A stretch of 64,000 bases of DNA from Ramlibacter tataouinensis (GTDB lineage Bacteria; Pseudomonadota; Gammaproteobacteria; Burkholderiales; Burkholderiaceae_C). The DNA lies in contig NZ_CP116009.1 in assembly GCF_027941915.1 (NCBI RefSeq), positions 682,001 to 746,000 of the forward strand, given 5' to 3'. Positions 52,297-64,000 of this stretch are shown in pieces. The stretch's first letter is position 1. Each line of letters begins with the position of its first letter. The position numbers and the translations under genes are program-made. The notes beneath the pieces were generated by a model, which made no database searches, was not told where the DNA came from, and worked only from the letters and a program-made list of their open reading frames with translations.

Positions 52297-53490
52297 ATGA
52301 AACTGAACCGGACGACGCTCTGGTGGGGGATCGGGCTGGCACTGGCGGTCGGTGCGCTGGCCTGGGCCTTTGCGCCGCGGCCGGCGGCGGTAGAGGTCGC
52401 GACGGCACGCCAGGCGCCGTTCGAGCAATGGATCGAGGAGGACGGCCAGACCCGGCTGCGCGACCGCTACACGATCTCGGCGCCGGTGGCCGCGCGGGTG
52501 GCGCGCAGCACCCTGCGCGAGGGCGATGCGGTGGCCGCCGGCGACGTGGTGGCGGTGCTGACGCCGGTCATGTCGTCGATGGTGGACGAGCGCAGTGCGC
52601 GCGAGGCCGCGGCAAGGCTGCGCGCCGCCTCGGCCGGCGTCGAGCGCGCGGCGGCACGGGTCGAGCGCGGGCGCATCGCGCTGGAGGAATCGCGCCTGAA
52701 CCTGCAGCGCGACGAGCGCCTGGCCGCCGACGGCTACGTCTCCGCTTCACGCCTGGACAGCTCGCGGCTGGCGGTCGGCGCGGCGCAGCGCGAACTGGAG
52801 GCGGCGCGCGCCGAGCGCGAAGTCGCGACCCACGAGCGCGCCCAGGCGGCGGCGATGCTGCAGCCGGCGCGCCCCGGCACCGCCACCGGCGAGCCGCTGG
52901 CGGTGCGCTCGCCGGTGGCCGGCGTGGTGCTGCGGCTGCCGCTGCAGAGCGAAGCGACCGTCGCCCCCGGCACCGCCTTGCTGGACGTGGGCGACCCGAA
53001 GCAGATGGAAGTGGTCGCCGACCTGCTGACCACCGACGCGGTGCAGGCCAAGCCCGGCACCCGCGTTGCGATCGAGCGCTGGGGCGGGCCGCCGCTGGAA
53101 GGCCGGGTGCGCCGGGTCGAGCCGGCCGCCTTCACCAAGGTGTCGGCGCTGGGCATCGAGGAGCAGCGCGTCAAGGTGCTGATCGACCCGGTGGAGCCGC
53201 CGCCCGAGTGGCAGCGGCTGGGCGACGGCTTTCGCGTGACGGTGCGCGTGATCACCGGTTCCGCGCCCGACGCGCTGCAGGTGCCGGTGGGCGCGTTGTT
53301 CCCCAACGGCGAAGGCTTCGCCGTGTACCGGCTGGAGGACGGCCGCGCCAAGCTGCAGCCGGTGGACGTGGGCGGACGCAACGGCAGCATGGCCTGGATC
53401 GAGGCCGGCCTGGTGGCGCAGCAGCAGGTCATCCTGTACCCGGCGGCCACGCTGCGCGAAGGCAGCCGCGTCGCGGTGCGCCAGCCGTGA
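52297..53490 (+). CDS. HlyD-type periplasmic adaptor subunit
   Basis: A 397-residue membrane fusion protein. One N-terminal anchor (residues 7-28) precedes a lipoyl-like half (YTISAPVAARV), a long coiled coil (about residues 90-190, rich in Ala, Arg and Glu) and the second lipoyl half with beta-barrel (VRSPVAGVVLRL). The start at 52297 follows GGGAGTGAAGGCG and lies six bases after the permease stop. It would link the permease to an outer-membrane factor, not seen in the window. Confidence 0.88.
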   Translation: MKLNRTTLWWGIGLALAVGALAWAFAPRPAAVEVATARQAPFEQWIEEDGQTRLRDRYTISAPVAARVARSTLREGDAVAAGDVVAVLTPVMSSMVDERSAREAAARLRAASAGVERAAARVERGRIALEESRLNLQRDERLAADGYVSASRLDSSRLAVGAAQRELEAARAEREVATHERAQAAAMLQPARPGTATGEPLAVRSPVAGVVLRLPLQSEATVAPGTALLDVGDPKQMEVVADLLTTDAVQAKPGTRVAIERWGGPPLEGRVRRVEPAAFTKVSALGIEEQRVKVLIDPVEPPPEWQRLGDGFRVTVRVITGSAPDALQVPVGALFPNGEGFAVYRLEDGRAKLQPVDVGGRNGSMAWIEAGLVAQQQVILYPAATLREGSRVAVRQP

Positions 53491-54905
53491 CCGCCGCCTG
53501 GGTGCAGGCGCTGGCGGCCCGGCTCGGCGCCCGGCTGATCGAGACCCACATCTCCTGGGTGCTGCTGGCTGGCGACACGGCGCTGAAGATCAAGAAGCCC
53601 GTCACCCTGCCCTTCGTCGACTACGGCAGCCTGGCCGCGCGGCGCCACTGCTGCGAGGAGGAATTGCGGCTGAACCGGCGGCTGGCGCCCGGCCTGTACC
53701 GGGACGTCGTGCCGATCACCGGCACCGCGGCACAGCCGCGCCTGGGCGGCGACGGCCCGGCACTGGACTACGCGCTGCGCATGCGGCGGTTCGCCGACGG
53801 GATGCTGTTTTCCGAACTGCTGCCGGCCGGCGCCCTGCAGGCCGCCGAGGTCGACGAGCTGGCCGCCCTGCTGGCGGATTTCCATACGCAGGCGCCGATC
53901 GCGGGGTCGCAGGACGGCTTCGGTACACCCGAGGGGCGGCGCGATCTCGCACTGGCCGCCTGCGCCGGCGCCGCCACCGCGCTGCAGGCGGACCTGTCGG
54001 ACCTGCACGGCTGGCTGCAGGCGCGGGCGGCAGAACTGCAGCCCCTGTGGGCGGCGCGGCTCGCGGCCGGGCGCGTGCGCGAGGGCCATGGCGACCTGCA
54101 CCTGGCCAACCTGGTGCGGCTGGACGGCGGCGTGGCCGCCTTCGACGGCATCGAGTTCGACCCCGCGCTGCGCTGGATCGACGTGCTGGACGACATCGCC
54201 TTCGCGGTGATGGACTTCGCCGCTGCCGGCCACCGGGCCTTCGCCTTTCGCCTGCTGAACCACTGGCTGGATGCGACCGGCGACCACGACGGGCTGCCCG
54301 CGCTGCCCTTCGCCTGCGCCTACCGCGCGCTGGTGCGGGCGCAGGCCCATGCCCTGCGCGCCGACGCCCCGCAGGCACGGGCCTACGTGGAGGCCGCGCG
54401 CTCCTGGACGACGCTGCCCACCCCGAGGCTGGCCATCACCTTCGGCCTGCCCGGCTCGGGCAAGACCTGGCGCTCGCAGCAATGGCTAGAGCGGCACGGC
54501 GCCATCCGCCTGCGCTCGGACGTGGAGCGCAAGCGCCTGGCCGGGCTGGGCATGCTGGACGACTCGCGCGCGGCGGGGCTGGACCTGTACACCGCCGACA
54601 TGGGCGCCCGCACCTACGAGCGGCTGTTCACGCTGGCGCGCACGGCGCTAACCGCCGGCCTGCCCGTGGTGCTCGACGCCGCCTTCCTGCGCCGCGCCGA
54701 GCGCGACCGGGCCCGCGCGCTGGCCAAGGAACTCGGTGCGCCGTTCAGCATCCTGGCGTGCGAGGCGCCGCCCGAGGTGCTGCGCCAGCGGCTGCGCGAG
54801 CGACGCGGCGATGCCTCCGAAGCCGACGAATCCGTGCTGGCACGTCTGACACCGGCCGCCGAGCCGCTGGGGGCGGAGGAGCTGGTCAGGGTGGAACCCG
54901 CGTGA
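53487..54905 (+). CDS. Bifunctional APH-like and P-loop kinase protein
   Basis: A 472-residue protein with two kinase-like parts. Residues about 1-310 have an aminoglycoside-phosphotransferase-like fold, with His201 and Asp203 in [10 protein letters not shown] and DIAF at the second metal site. Residues about 315-472 form a P-loop domain with Walker A GLPGSGKT at 320-327, followed by [13 protein letters not shown]. This is the architecture of a widespread AAA family ATPase (COG0645-COG2187). The start is a GTG at 53487 that overlaps the adaptor's stop. Role unknown; resistance should not be assumed. Confidence 0.85.
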   Translation: MTAAWVQALAARLGARLIETHISWVLLAGDTALKIKKPVTLPFVDYGSLAARRHCCEEELRLNRRLAPGLYRDVVPITGTAAQPRLGGDGPALDYALRMRRFADGMLFSELLPAGALQAAEVDELAALLADFHTQAPIAGSQDGFGTPEGRRDLALAACAGAATALQADLSDLHGWLQARAAELQPLWAARLAAGRVREGHGDLHLANLVRLDGGVAAFDGIEFDPALRWIDVLDDIAFAVMDFAAAGHRAFAFRLLNHWLDATGDHDGLPALPFACAYRALVRAQAHALRADAPQARAYVEAARSWTTLPTPRLAITFGLPGSGKTWRSQQWLERHGAIRLRSDVERKRLAGLGMLDDSRAAGLDLYTADMGARTYERLFTLARTALTAGLPVVLDAAFLRRAERDRARALAKELGAPFSILACEAPPEVLRQRLRERRGDASEADESVLARLTPAAEPLGAEELVRVEPA

Positions 54906-54951
54906 GGAGCGCAGCCGGGGACGATACAGTGCAGCTGCAGCCTTCACCGAC

Positions 54952-58599
<3,648 letters not shown>

Positions 58600-58667
58600 A
58601 CGGCGCGACAGCCGAGCCGCGTCCTGCGGCTAGACTGGCTGCCATCCGACACGCAACCCTTGCGAAC

Positions 58668-59204
58668 ATGACCCGTTGCTCCCCTGCCCTCGCCGCCGCC
58701 CTGCTGGGCCTGGCGATCGCCCTTCCCGCCGCCGCGCAACTGAAGGTACCCGGCCCGTCCGCCGCGCCGGGCCTGGGCGCGTCGACCGGCCGCGCACCCG
58801 CGGCCGCGCCATTGCAGGCCGCCTCGGCGCCCCAGGCCGCGGCCTCCAGCGACGTCGAGGAAAAGGAAACGGCCGGCCGCGTCGCCGCCGCCGGCTGGCT
58901 GACCCTGCTCGACCGGCGCGACTGGGGCACGGCCTGGGAATCCTCGGCCGCGGCCTTCCGCAAGAGCGTGCCGCTGGCCAACTGGATGGACGGCGCGCCC
59001 AAGGTGCGGGCCGACCTCGGCGCCCTGCAGGAGCGCACGCCCGCCACCGTGGCCTACAAGCAGCGCGTCGAGGGGCTGCCGCCCGGCGAGTACGTCAGCG
59101 TCATCTTCCTGAGCAAGTTCGCCCAGCGCGAGGTCGAGGAGGTGGTGACCACGGTGCGCGAGCCCGACGGCCGCTGGCGCGTGACGGGCTACTCCACCCG
59201 CTGA
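58668..59204 (+). CDS. DUF4019 family secreted protein
   Basis: A 178-residue protein. The signal peptide covers residues 1-23 (ending AAAQ), followed by an Ala/Pro-rich linker to about residue 60 and a DUF4019 domain (AAAGWLTLLDRRDWGTAWESSAAAFRK onward) related to cystatin/NTF2-like folds. No catalytic residues are evident. The start at 58668 is the only ATG at the signal peptide. It is convergent with the lipoprotein gene, with five bases between them. Confidence 0.8.
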   Translation: MTRCSPALAAALLGLAIALPAAAQLKVPGPSAAPGLGASTGRAPAAAPLQAASAPQAAASSDVEEKETAGRVAAAGWLTLLDRRDWGTAWESSAAAFRKSVPLANWMDGAPKVRADLGALQERTPATVAYKQRVEGLPPGEYVSVIFLSKFAQREVEEVVTTVREPDGRWRVTGYSTR

Positions 59205-59208
59205 GCCT

Positions 59209-60036
59209 TCAGTCGACGATCCAGCCCCAGGGCACGACCAGGGTCCGGTCGGCGATCCCGTCGCCGTCGTCGTCGATGGCCGACACCAGGCGGGTGCTGT
59301 CGGTGCTGATGGCCGCCCGGATCGGCGCGGTGACCGTCACCGTCCGCCGCACGCTGTCGCCGGACAGGCTGAATTCGTCGGCCACCAGCGACGCGGTGGT
59401 GCCCACCGGCCGGAAGCCGACGCCATCGAGGAAGGTGGTTGCGCCGGCCGCTTGCGCCTGCACCTGCAGCACCCCATCGGTGCCGGTCTCCTGCCGCCAG
59501 GCGTCGCCGGTGGCACGCAGGGCCGGCGTGCCATAGCCGAAGCGGGCGGTGGCGGTATCCAGCGCCGCTGCGAGCACGCAGGCGCTGCCGGCCGGGCAAC
59601 GGCCATCGGCCGCGTAACCGCTGGACTGGATGGTGAAGATCCAGCTGCCGTCGTAGACCAGCGGGTCGCCCGCCACCAGCTGGCAACGGCGCGCGTCCAG
59701 CACGAACCGGTTGGGCGCCGTCTTGCGGGTGGCGATGCTGCCGGCGGCACACGGCTGCTCGGCCGCGGTTCCGGCCGGCCCGCCCAGCTGCGCGTGGGCA
59801 CCGGCCGCGGCCATCAGGCGCTCGGTGCCGGCCAGGCTGTCGAACAGGGCCAGCGCCAGCACGCTGGCGCCCAGGCCCGGCTCGCCGCGCGGCAGGTGCA
59901 GGCCGTCGCTGCGCGGCTCGTCGAAGACGCCGTTGTCGTCGAAGAAGCCGAAACCGATGCTGATGCCGCCGCCGCAGCCCGCCAGCGCCAGCGCGACGGC
60001 CGGCACCCCCCGCAGCAGCGCATGCCGGCACTTCAT
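59209..60036 (-). CDS. Hypothetical lipoprotein
   Basis: A 275-residue predicted lipoprotein. MKCRHALLRGVPAVALALAGC provides a lipobox (LAGC, Cys21), then GGGISIGFGFFDDN. The mature domain has four further cysteines (QPCAAG, RCQLV, RCPAG, ACVLA) that could form two disulphides, and many short beta-strand-like segments. No family is recognised. The start at 60036 overlaps the upstream DUF4142 gene's stop by four bases (ATGA), so the two are coupled; the longer frame lacks a signal. Confidence 0.75.
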   Translation of the reverse strand: MKCRHALLRGVPAVALALAGCGGGISIGFGFFDDNGVFDEPRSDGLHLPRGEPGLGASVLALALFDSLAGTERLMAAAGAHAQLGGPAGTAAEQPCAAGSIATRKTAPNRFVLDARRCQLVAGDPLVYDGSWIFTIQSSGYAADGRCPAGSACVLAAALDTATARFGYGTPALRATGDAWRQETGTDGVLQVQAQAAGATTFLDGVGFRPVGTTASLVADEFSLSGDSVRRTVTVTAPIRAAISTDSTRLVSAIDDDGDGIADRTLVVPWGWIVD

Positions 60037-60752
60037 GGCTGGCGTGCACCGGACGACCGGTCGGCCGGGACCGTGGACACCGACCGTCGATGCGGCGGCG
60101 ACGATGCCGCCAGCAGGCGCTCGGCCGCGGCGTGCTGCCGGCGCAGGCCGGGCAGCTGGCGCTCGACCCAGGCCTGCAGCAGCGGATCGCCCAGGGCCGG
60201 CGCAGCCCGGCCGAACTGAAGCCACTCGTCGCGGCGGGACGCGCTGCCGACCAGCTCGACGAACTGTCGATCGAAGCCCCGCCCCGTCGCGCGCGCCAGC
60301 CGCTGCAGGGCCTTGCGCTGCGCCGTGTCCATCAGCGGCGGCGCCATCTCGCGCGCGTGCAGCAGGTGCATCAGTTCCAGCCGGCCGGATTCATGCTGCT
60401 CCAGCAGTTCGGCCGCCAGCGTGCGCACGGCCGGCGACTCGGCCCGGGTGGCGGCCAGCCGGCTGGCCTCGGACTCGACCTGCGCGGCCAGCGCCGCCAT
60501 CCGCAACCAGTAGCGCGCCTCGCGCTCGTGCGGCGGCAGCGGCGTGAGCGTGCGGACCGCCTCGGCGGCGTAGCCGCCGGCGGCGGCCCGGCGAACCGGC
60601 CTGGCGCCGCTCGCCGGCGGGGCCTCGCCAACCGGCGGCGCGCGCACCCCGTCGGCCGGTGCCGCCGGCACCTGCGCCCGCACGGCTCGCGCCAGCCACA
60701 ACGCGACGGCCGCGCCCGCCAATCCCCACAGCCACCTTCTCGACGCCACCAC
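60033..60752 (-). CDS. DUF4142-like periplasmic protein
   Basis: A 239-residue exported protein. The signal peptide or anchor is at residues 1-26 (RRWLWGLAGAAVALWLARAVRAQ), followed by a Pro/Ala-rich stretch and a helical DUF4142 domain from about residue 75, recognisable by alignment with the gene at 61298-62011 (ELLEQHESGRLELMHLL against MLVEQHTRSNEELAQLA; FDRQFVELVGS against FDRQFVREVGI). The ferritin-like helical fold is of unknown function. It shares an operon with the lipoprotein downstream. Confidence 0.75.
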   Translation of the reverse strand: MVASRRWLWGLAGAAVALWLARAVRAQVPAAPADGVRAPPVGEAPPASGARPVRRAAAGGYAAEAVRTLTPLPPHEREARYWLRMAALAAQVESEASRLAATRAESPAVRTLAAELLEQHESGRLELMHLLHAREMAPPLMDTAQRKALQRLARATGRGFDRQFVELVGSASRRDEWLQFGRAAPALGDPLLQAWVERQLPGLRRQHAAAERLLAASSPPHRRSVSTVPADRSSGARQP

Positions 60753-60860
60753 CTGCTCCCTGCCGGCAGCAACTTCGTCGCCGGCCCGCTTAAGCGGGGG
60801 TCAGGATAAGGCTTCTTGGGCAGGCGTGGGCGGCTGCCGCCGTTGCCGGCGCGCCTCGAA

Positions 60861-61232
60861 CTATCCCTCCTCGGCCTTCAGCGCGTCGGCCTTGGTGCGA
60901 TGCAGCGTGCCGGGCGCTTCTTCCGGCGGGCTGTAGATGGTGTAGAGCTTGAGCGGCTGGCTGCCGGTGTTGACGAAGTTGTGGCGCGTGCCGGCCGGGA
61001 CCACCACCAGCGAGCCGGCTTCGATCCGCGACTTGCGGCCGTCGAGGATGGCCTCGCCCTCGCCTTCGACGAAGGCGAGGGTCTGGTCCACGTCATGGGT
61101 TTCCTCGCCGATGTCCTCGCCCGGCCCGACGCTCATGAGGACGAGCTGGCTGTGCTCGTTGGTCAGGATCTCGCGCCGGAAATCCTTGTTCTCCTGCGCG
61201 AGCTGGCGGATGTTGACGTTGAGTTGGGGCAT
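60861..61232 (-). CDS. Cupin domain protein
   Basis: A 123-residue single-domain cupin. Motif 1 is GEDIGEETHDVDQTLAFVEGEGE and motif 2 AGTRHNFVNTG, which give a typical metal site. It resembles small cupins described as mannose-6-phosphate isomerase-like or quercetinase-like proteins of unknown function. The start at 61232 is preceded by AGGAGAGGAG. Confidence 0.87.
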   Translation of the reverse strand: MPQLNVNIRQLAQENKDFRREILTNEHSQLVLMSVGPGEDIGEETHDVDQTLAFVEGEGEAILDGRKSRIEAGSLVVVPAGTRHNFVNTGSQPLKLYTIYSPPEEAPGTLHRTKADALKAEEG

Positions 61233-61297
61233 GGGCTCCTCTCCTGTGAAGACGTCACGAAACGGGGTGGCCGCCGGCCGGGCGCCGGCGGCGGCTG

Positions 61298-62011
61298 TCA
61301 GTACCTGGACCCGCTGCCCGCAGCCGGCGCCGATGACTTGCCGCTGCCGCCGGCTCCCATCCGGGCGGTGTCGCCGGCAGCGCTGCCGCCCATCTTCTCG
61401 CCGCCGGCCTGCGGCAGCTGCTTGGCCTGCGCCAGGTGCTCCTGCAGCACCGGCAGGGTCTTGGTCACGTACGCCTTCAGTTCCGGGTCCTTCACGTCCT
61501 TGCTGGCGTTCTGGAACTTCTTGATGTCCTTCTCGTGGTCCTTGATGCCGACCTCGCGCACGAACTGGCGGTCGAACTCGGCGCCGGTCTTCTTGCCCAG
61601 GTCCTCCACTTCCTTGCGCTGGGCTCGCGGCGCGGTCGCCGGCAGCTCGATGGCCTTGGACTTGGCCAGCTGGGCCAGTTCCTCGTTGCTCCTGGTGTGC
61701 TGCTCGACCAGCATCTCGGCGAACTTCTTGACCTCGGGATCGCTCGCCTTGGCGCTGGCCAGCTTGGCGGCCTGGACCTCGGCCATGCCGCTCTCGGCCG
61801 CTTCCTGGATGAACTTGCGGTCGCCGCGCGCGACCTTGTCGTCCTTCTTGCTCTCGGTATTGCGAGTGCCGGTGCCCGGCTGGGCAGCAGGGGCGGTGCG
61901 TGCCGAGGAGTCGCCGGACGAGGTGGACGGTGCCGTCGACTGGGCGTGCGCGCCGCCCAGCGAAAAGGCCATCGCGACCGCGATGGCGGAAAACTGCAGG
62001 GGTTTGGCCAT
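61298..62011 (-). CDS. DUF4142 family periplasmic protein
   Basis: A 237-residue protein with a Sec signal (residues 1-23, ending AHAQ), a Ser/Thr-rich linker, and a four-helix ferritin-like DUF4142 domain from about residue 58 (GDRKFIQEAAESGMAEVQAAKLA) to 195. The C-terminal 30 residues are Gly/Ser-rich low complexity. Function is unknown; DUF4142 proteins are frequent in the envelope of soil betaproteobacteria. A paralogue lies at 60033-60752. Confidence 0.87.
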   Translation of the reverse strand: MAKPLQFSAIAVAMAFSLGGAHAQSTAPSTSSGDSSARTAPAAQPGTGTRNTESKKDDKVARGDRKFIQEAAESGMAEVQAAKLASAKASDPEVKKFAEMLVEQHTRSNEELAQLAKSKAIELPATAPRAQRKEVEDLGKKTGAEFDRQFVREVGIKDHEKDIKKFQNASKDVKDPELKAYVTKTLPVLQEHLAQAKQLPQAGGEKMGGSAAGDTARMGAGGSGKSSAPAAGSGSRY

Positions 62012-62089
62012 GTGGATATCTCCTGAGGTCGAGGGATGGAAATGCGCGGCGACCGGCTCCGGCGCCGCACCCGTGGCGATGTTCAGCGG

Positions 62090-62233
62090 CTACTTCCGGC
62101 CGCCTTGCGAACTGGAGCCGCCGGAAGTGCTGCCGCCGGTGGACGACGTGCCGCTGCTGCCCCGGCTGCCGCCGGTGCGCGATTCGGCGCTGCCGGCCGC
62201 TTGCGAGCGGCCGCCCAGCGGCGCCGCACGCAA
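62090..62233 (-). CDS. Possible small Gly/Ser-rich protein in a 341-base gap
   Basis: A 47-codon frame with a TTG start (62231-62233) preceded by TAAGG. The product would be Gly/Ser/Thr-rich toward its C-terminus (TGGSRGSSGTSSTGGS). The bias against random composition and the ribosome site are suggestive, but there is no homology and the TTG start is unusual. The surrounding gap from 62012 to 62352, between the DUF4142 and ZIP genes, otherwise holds nothing I can support. Confidence 0.28.
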   Translation of the reverse strand: MRAAPLGGRSQAAGSAESRTGGSRGSSGTSSTGGSTSGGSSSQGGRK

Positions 62234-62352
62234 AGGACCTTAGGACGCGACCGGCACGCGACCTGTCGGACAAGCGCGAGGCATGTGTAGGACTGCCCGG
62301 CCTTGGACGGACCGGGCACCGAGGCGCGGGCCGCAAGGCCCGGACGGGGTCG

Positions 62353-63198
62353 TCAGTGCGTGTGCGCCGCGGCGCTCACCGCCGCCACCAGGCCCATGCC
62401 CAGCGCCAGCCACAGCACCTGGGCCACCGTCTCGCGTGCGCCGACCCGCTTTTGCAGTTGCGGGATCAGGTCGGCCAGGGCGACATAGACGAAGCTGCTG
62501 GCGGCCACCACCAGCAGGTACGGCAGCAGGTGGTCGAGCCGGCCGATCACCCACCAGCCGACCAGTCCGCCCAGCGGCGTGACGGCGCCGGCCAGCGACA
62601 CCTTGACCAGGGCCGCGCGGCGGCTGCCGCTGGTCATGCGCAGCACCGCCAGGTCGCCGATGTGGTGCGGCACCTCGTGCGCCAGCACCGCCAGCGCCGC
62701 CACCAGCCCGAGCCGCAGGTCGGCCACGAAGGCCGATGCGATCAGCACGCCGTCGCCGAAGCAGTGCACGCTGTCGCCGGCCAGCACGGCCCAGCCGCCC
62801 GAGCGCGCGCCGTCGTGGCCGTGCCCGTGCGAGTGCGAGTGGCCATGCGCGTGCGAATGGGCGTGGGCCTGACCGGCGGGGTCGCCCGCTTTGCCATGTT
62901 CATGCCCGTGGTGCCACAACTCGGCCTTGTCCAGCAGGAAGAAGAACACCACGCTGACCAGCAGCGTGCCGAACAGCGCCTGCGCGTGCGCGCCGCTCTC
63001 GAAGGCCTCCGGCAGCAGGTGCATGAAGGCGGTGGCCAGCAGCGCGCCGGCCGCCAGGCTGAGCAGGTGCTGCGCGCCGACGGCCGGGCCCTCGCGCTGC
63101 GCGCGGGGCAGCAGCCCCAGGCCCATCAGGGCCGCGGCCAGCCACACGCTGCCGATGCCGGCCGCCAGCGTGGCGGCAAGGATTGCAATCAGGGTCAT
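62353..63198 (-). CDS. ZIP family metal transporter
   Basis: A 281-residue divalent-metal transporter with about eight spans. The signature metal-binding spans are SVHCFGDGVLIASAF (TM4 type, HxxxDG) and LAHEVPHHIGDLAVL (TM5 type, HExPxxxGD). A cytoplasmic loop between spans 3 and 4 has a dense His cluster (HSHAHGHSHSHGHGH, about residues 116-130) for metal sensing. Zinc or iron are typical substrates. The start at 63198 gives the usual short lead before the first span. Confidence 0.92.
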   Translation of the reverse strand: MTLIAILAATLAAGIGSVWLAAALMGLGLLPRAQREGPAVGAQHLLSLAAGALLATAFMHLLPEAFESGAHAQALFGTLLVSVVFFFLLDKAELWHHGHEHGKAGDPAGQAHAHSHAHGHSHSHGHGHDGARSGGWAVLAGDSVHCFGDGVLIASAFVADLRLGLVAALAVLAHEVPHHIGDLAVLRMTSGSRRAALVKVSLAGAVTPLGGLVGWWVIGRLDHLLPYLLVVAASSFVYVALADLIPQLQKRVGARETVAQVLWLALGMGLVAAVSAAAHTH

Positions 63199-63261
63199 TT
63201 GCGTGGCGCCGCTCCGCCTTTCGCGGGGCCGGCGCATTCTTCTTTCATCCCAAACACAAGA

Positions 63262-63281
63262 AAGCCGCCCGGCGGCGGCTT
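63262..63281 (-). terminator. Terminator of the dienelactone hydrolase gene
   Basis: AAGCCGCC (63262-63269) and GGCGGCTT (63274-63281) form a perfect stem with loop CGGC. Read on the minus strand it is followed by TCTTGTGTTT, a U-rich tail, just after the stop at 63308. Confidence 0.75.
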
Positions 63282-63307
63282 CTTCCGGTCTTTCCGTTCC
63301 GCGGCCC

Positions 63308-64000
63308 TCAGGCCACGCCGTGCGCCTTGAACCAGTCCAATGCGCGATTCCAGCCGTCCTGTGCCGGCTGGGCCCGGTAGCTGGGGCGGTAGTCGGCGTG
63401 GAAGGCATGCGGCGCATCGGGATACACCACGAACTGCGACGCCTTGGCCGCCGGCGAACCACCCGCCAGGGCCGCTTTCATCTTATCAACCGTGTCAAGC
63501 GGGATGCCGGAGTCGGCGGCGCCGTACAGGCCCAGCACCGGCGCCTTCAGGCTGCCCGCCAGGTCCACCGGGTGCTTCGGGGTCAGCTCGGTGCTGTTGC
63601 CGACCAGCCGGCCGTACCAGGCGACGCCGGCCTTGACCGGCGCGTGGGCCGCGTACAGCCAGGTGATGCGCCCGCCCCAGCAGAAGCCGGTGATGCCGGC
63701 CTTGCCCGCGTCGCCGCCTTGGGCGGCCGCCCACTTGAGGGCGCCGTCCAGGTCGGCCAGCACCTGCGCGTCGGGCACCTTGGACACGACCTCCGCCAGC
63801 AGCTTGCCGACTTCGCTGTAGCTGCCCGGCTCGCCCTGGCGCGCGTACAGCTCGGGCGCGATCGCCAGGTAGCCGGCCCTGGCGAACCGACGCGCGGTGT
63901 CGGCGATGTACTCGTGCACGCCGAAGATCTCCTGGATCACCAGCACCACCGGCAGCCCGGTCTTGCCGGCCGGCGCGGCGCGGTAGGCCGGCACCTTGAA
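63308..64000 (-). CDS. Dienelactone hydrolase family protein (5' end outside the window)
   Basis: An alpha/beta hydrolase of the dienelactone hydrolase family, 231 codons visible; the N-terminus continues beyond position 64000 (the frame is open to the edge). The triad is complete: Cys in [10 protein letters not shown], Asp in YGAADSGIP and His in DAPHAFHAD. Dienelactone hydrolases open lactones in chloroaromatic degradation, but many members are carboxymethylenebutenolidase-like of unknown substrate. Confidence 0.88.
   Translation of the reverse strand, partial: FKVPAYRAAPAGKTGLPVVLVIQEIFGVHEYIADTARRFARAGYLAIAPELYARQGEPGSYSEVGKLLAEVVSKVPDAQVLADLDGALKWAAAQGGDAGKAGITGFCWGGRITWLYAAHAPVKAGVAWYGRLVGNSTELTPKHPVDLAGSLKAPVLGLYGAADSGIPLDTVDKMKAALAGGSPAAKASQFVVYPDAPHAFHADYRPSYRAQPAQDGWNRALDWFKAHGVA

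Noticed and set aside
53487..54905. Aminoglycoside resistance gene
   Set aside because: The APH-like fold is fused to a P-loop kinase in a widespread family not associated with resistance.
62800..62860. Short direct repeats rich in CAC/CAT complements, possible repeat array
   Set aside because: It encodes the His-rich loop of the ZIP transporter; repetition follows from the protein sequence, not from a CRISPR or satellite.

Overview
The window is a very GC-rich bacterial chromosome segment. Gene content and codon use point to a betaproteobacterium of the order Burkholderiales, most likely Comamonadaceae (Ramlibacter/Variovorax-like). The indicators are Bug-type tripartite receptors without their membrane partners, several liv-type ABC importers, CaiB/HMG-CoA-lyase operons with LysR regulators, and short REP-like palindromes of the GTCATTCCCGC type. 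The taxonomic call is an inference from gene families, not from a marker gene. No rRNA, tRNA, CRISPR array, insertion sequence or phage gene was seen. Gene density is high and nearly every open frame assigned here has family-level support.

Layout. (1) 1-5.5 kb: small housekeeping and stress genes (Tat-type aldo/keto reductase, DUF6064, DUF456, DUF1428), a divergent LysR/epimerase pair, and a periplasmic protein with two C-x10-C motifs. (2) 5.7-14.3 kb, minus strand: a nine-gene run, livK-H-M-G-F, then a Bug receptor, a DUF1932 dehydrogenase, an AEC carrier and an AcuI-like enoyl reductase. (3) 14.5-18.7 kb: a GntR/FCD regulator divergent from a VanA/VanB-type O-demethylase, followed by a MetE-like methyltransferase. 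(4) 18.8-21.2 kb: NADP-glutamate dehydrogenase and a Vgb-like beta-propeller. (5) 21.2-27.8 kb: Bug receptor, CaiB CoA-transferase and HMG-CoA-lyase family enzyme, divergent from LysR, a LeuD-LeuC fused hydro-lyase and a GYD protein. (6) 27.8-32.6 kb: the prkA-yeaH-spoVR stress operon. (7) 33-45.4 kb: a catabolic cluster built from a CouO-like amidohydrolase, divergent from a crotonase, feruloyl-CoA synthase, SDR, a complete liv importer with a LivM-LivG fusion, an acyl-CoA dehydrogenase and a MarR regulator. (8) 45.5-49 kb: an N-formylglutamate amidohydrolase-like gene and an ADP-forming acyl-CoA ligase/GNAT fusion. (9) 49.2-58.6 kb: a MacAB-like ABC exporter with its adaptor, an APH/P-loop kinase fusion and a fused 5-oxoprolinase. 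(10) 58.7-64 kb: DUF4019 protein, lipoprotein, two DUF4142 proteins, cupin, ZIP metal transporter and a partial dienelactone hydrolase.

How the parts fit. Region 7 reads as import of a phenylpropanoid acid, CoA activation, optional side-chain desaturation, hydration, oxidation and hydrolytic (retro-Claisen) C2 removal, controlled by MarR through a palindrome at 33888-33906. Region 3 could then O-demethylate the resulting methoxybenzoate such as vanillate, and region 2 may supply uptake of a related aromatic acid. Region 5 looks like an independent pathway for a hydroxy or unsaturated di- or tricarboxylate: import, CoA transfer, C-C cleavage and hydro-lyase isomerisation. The links between regions are inference; the gene families within each are well supported.
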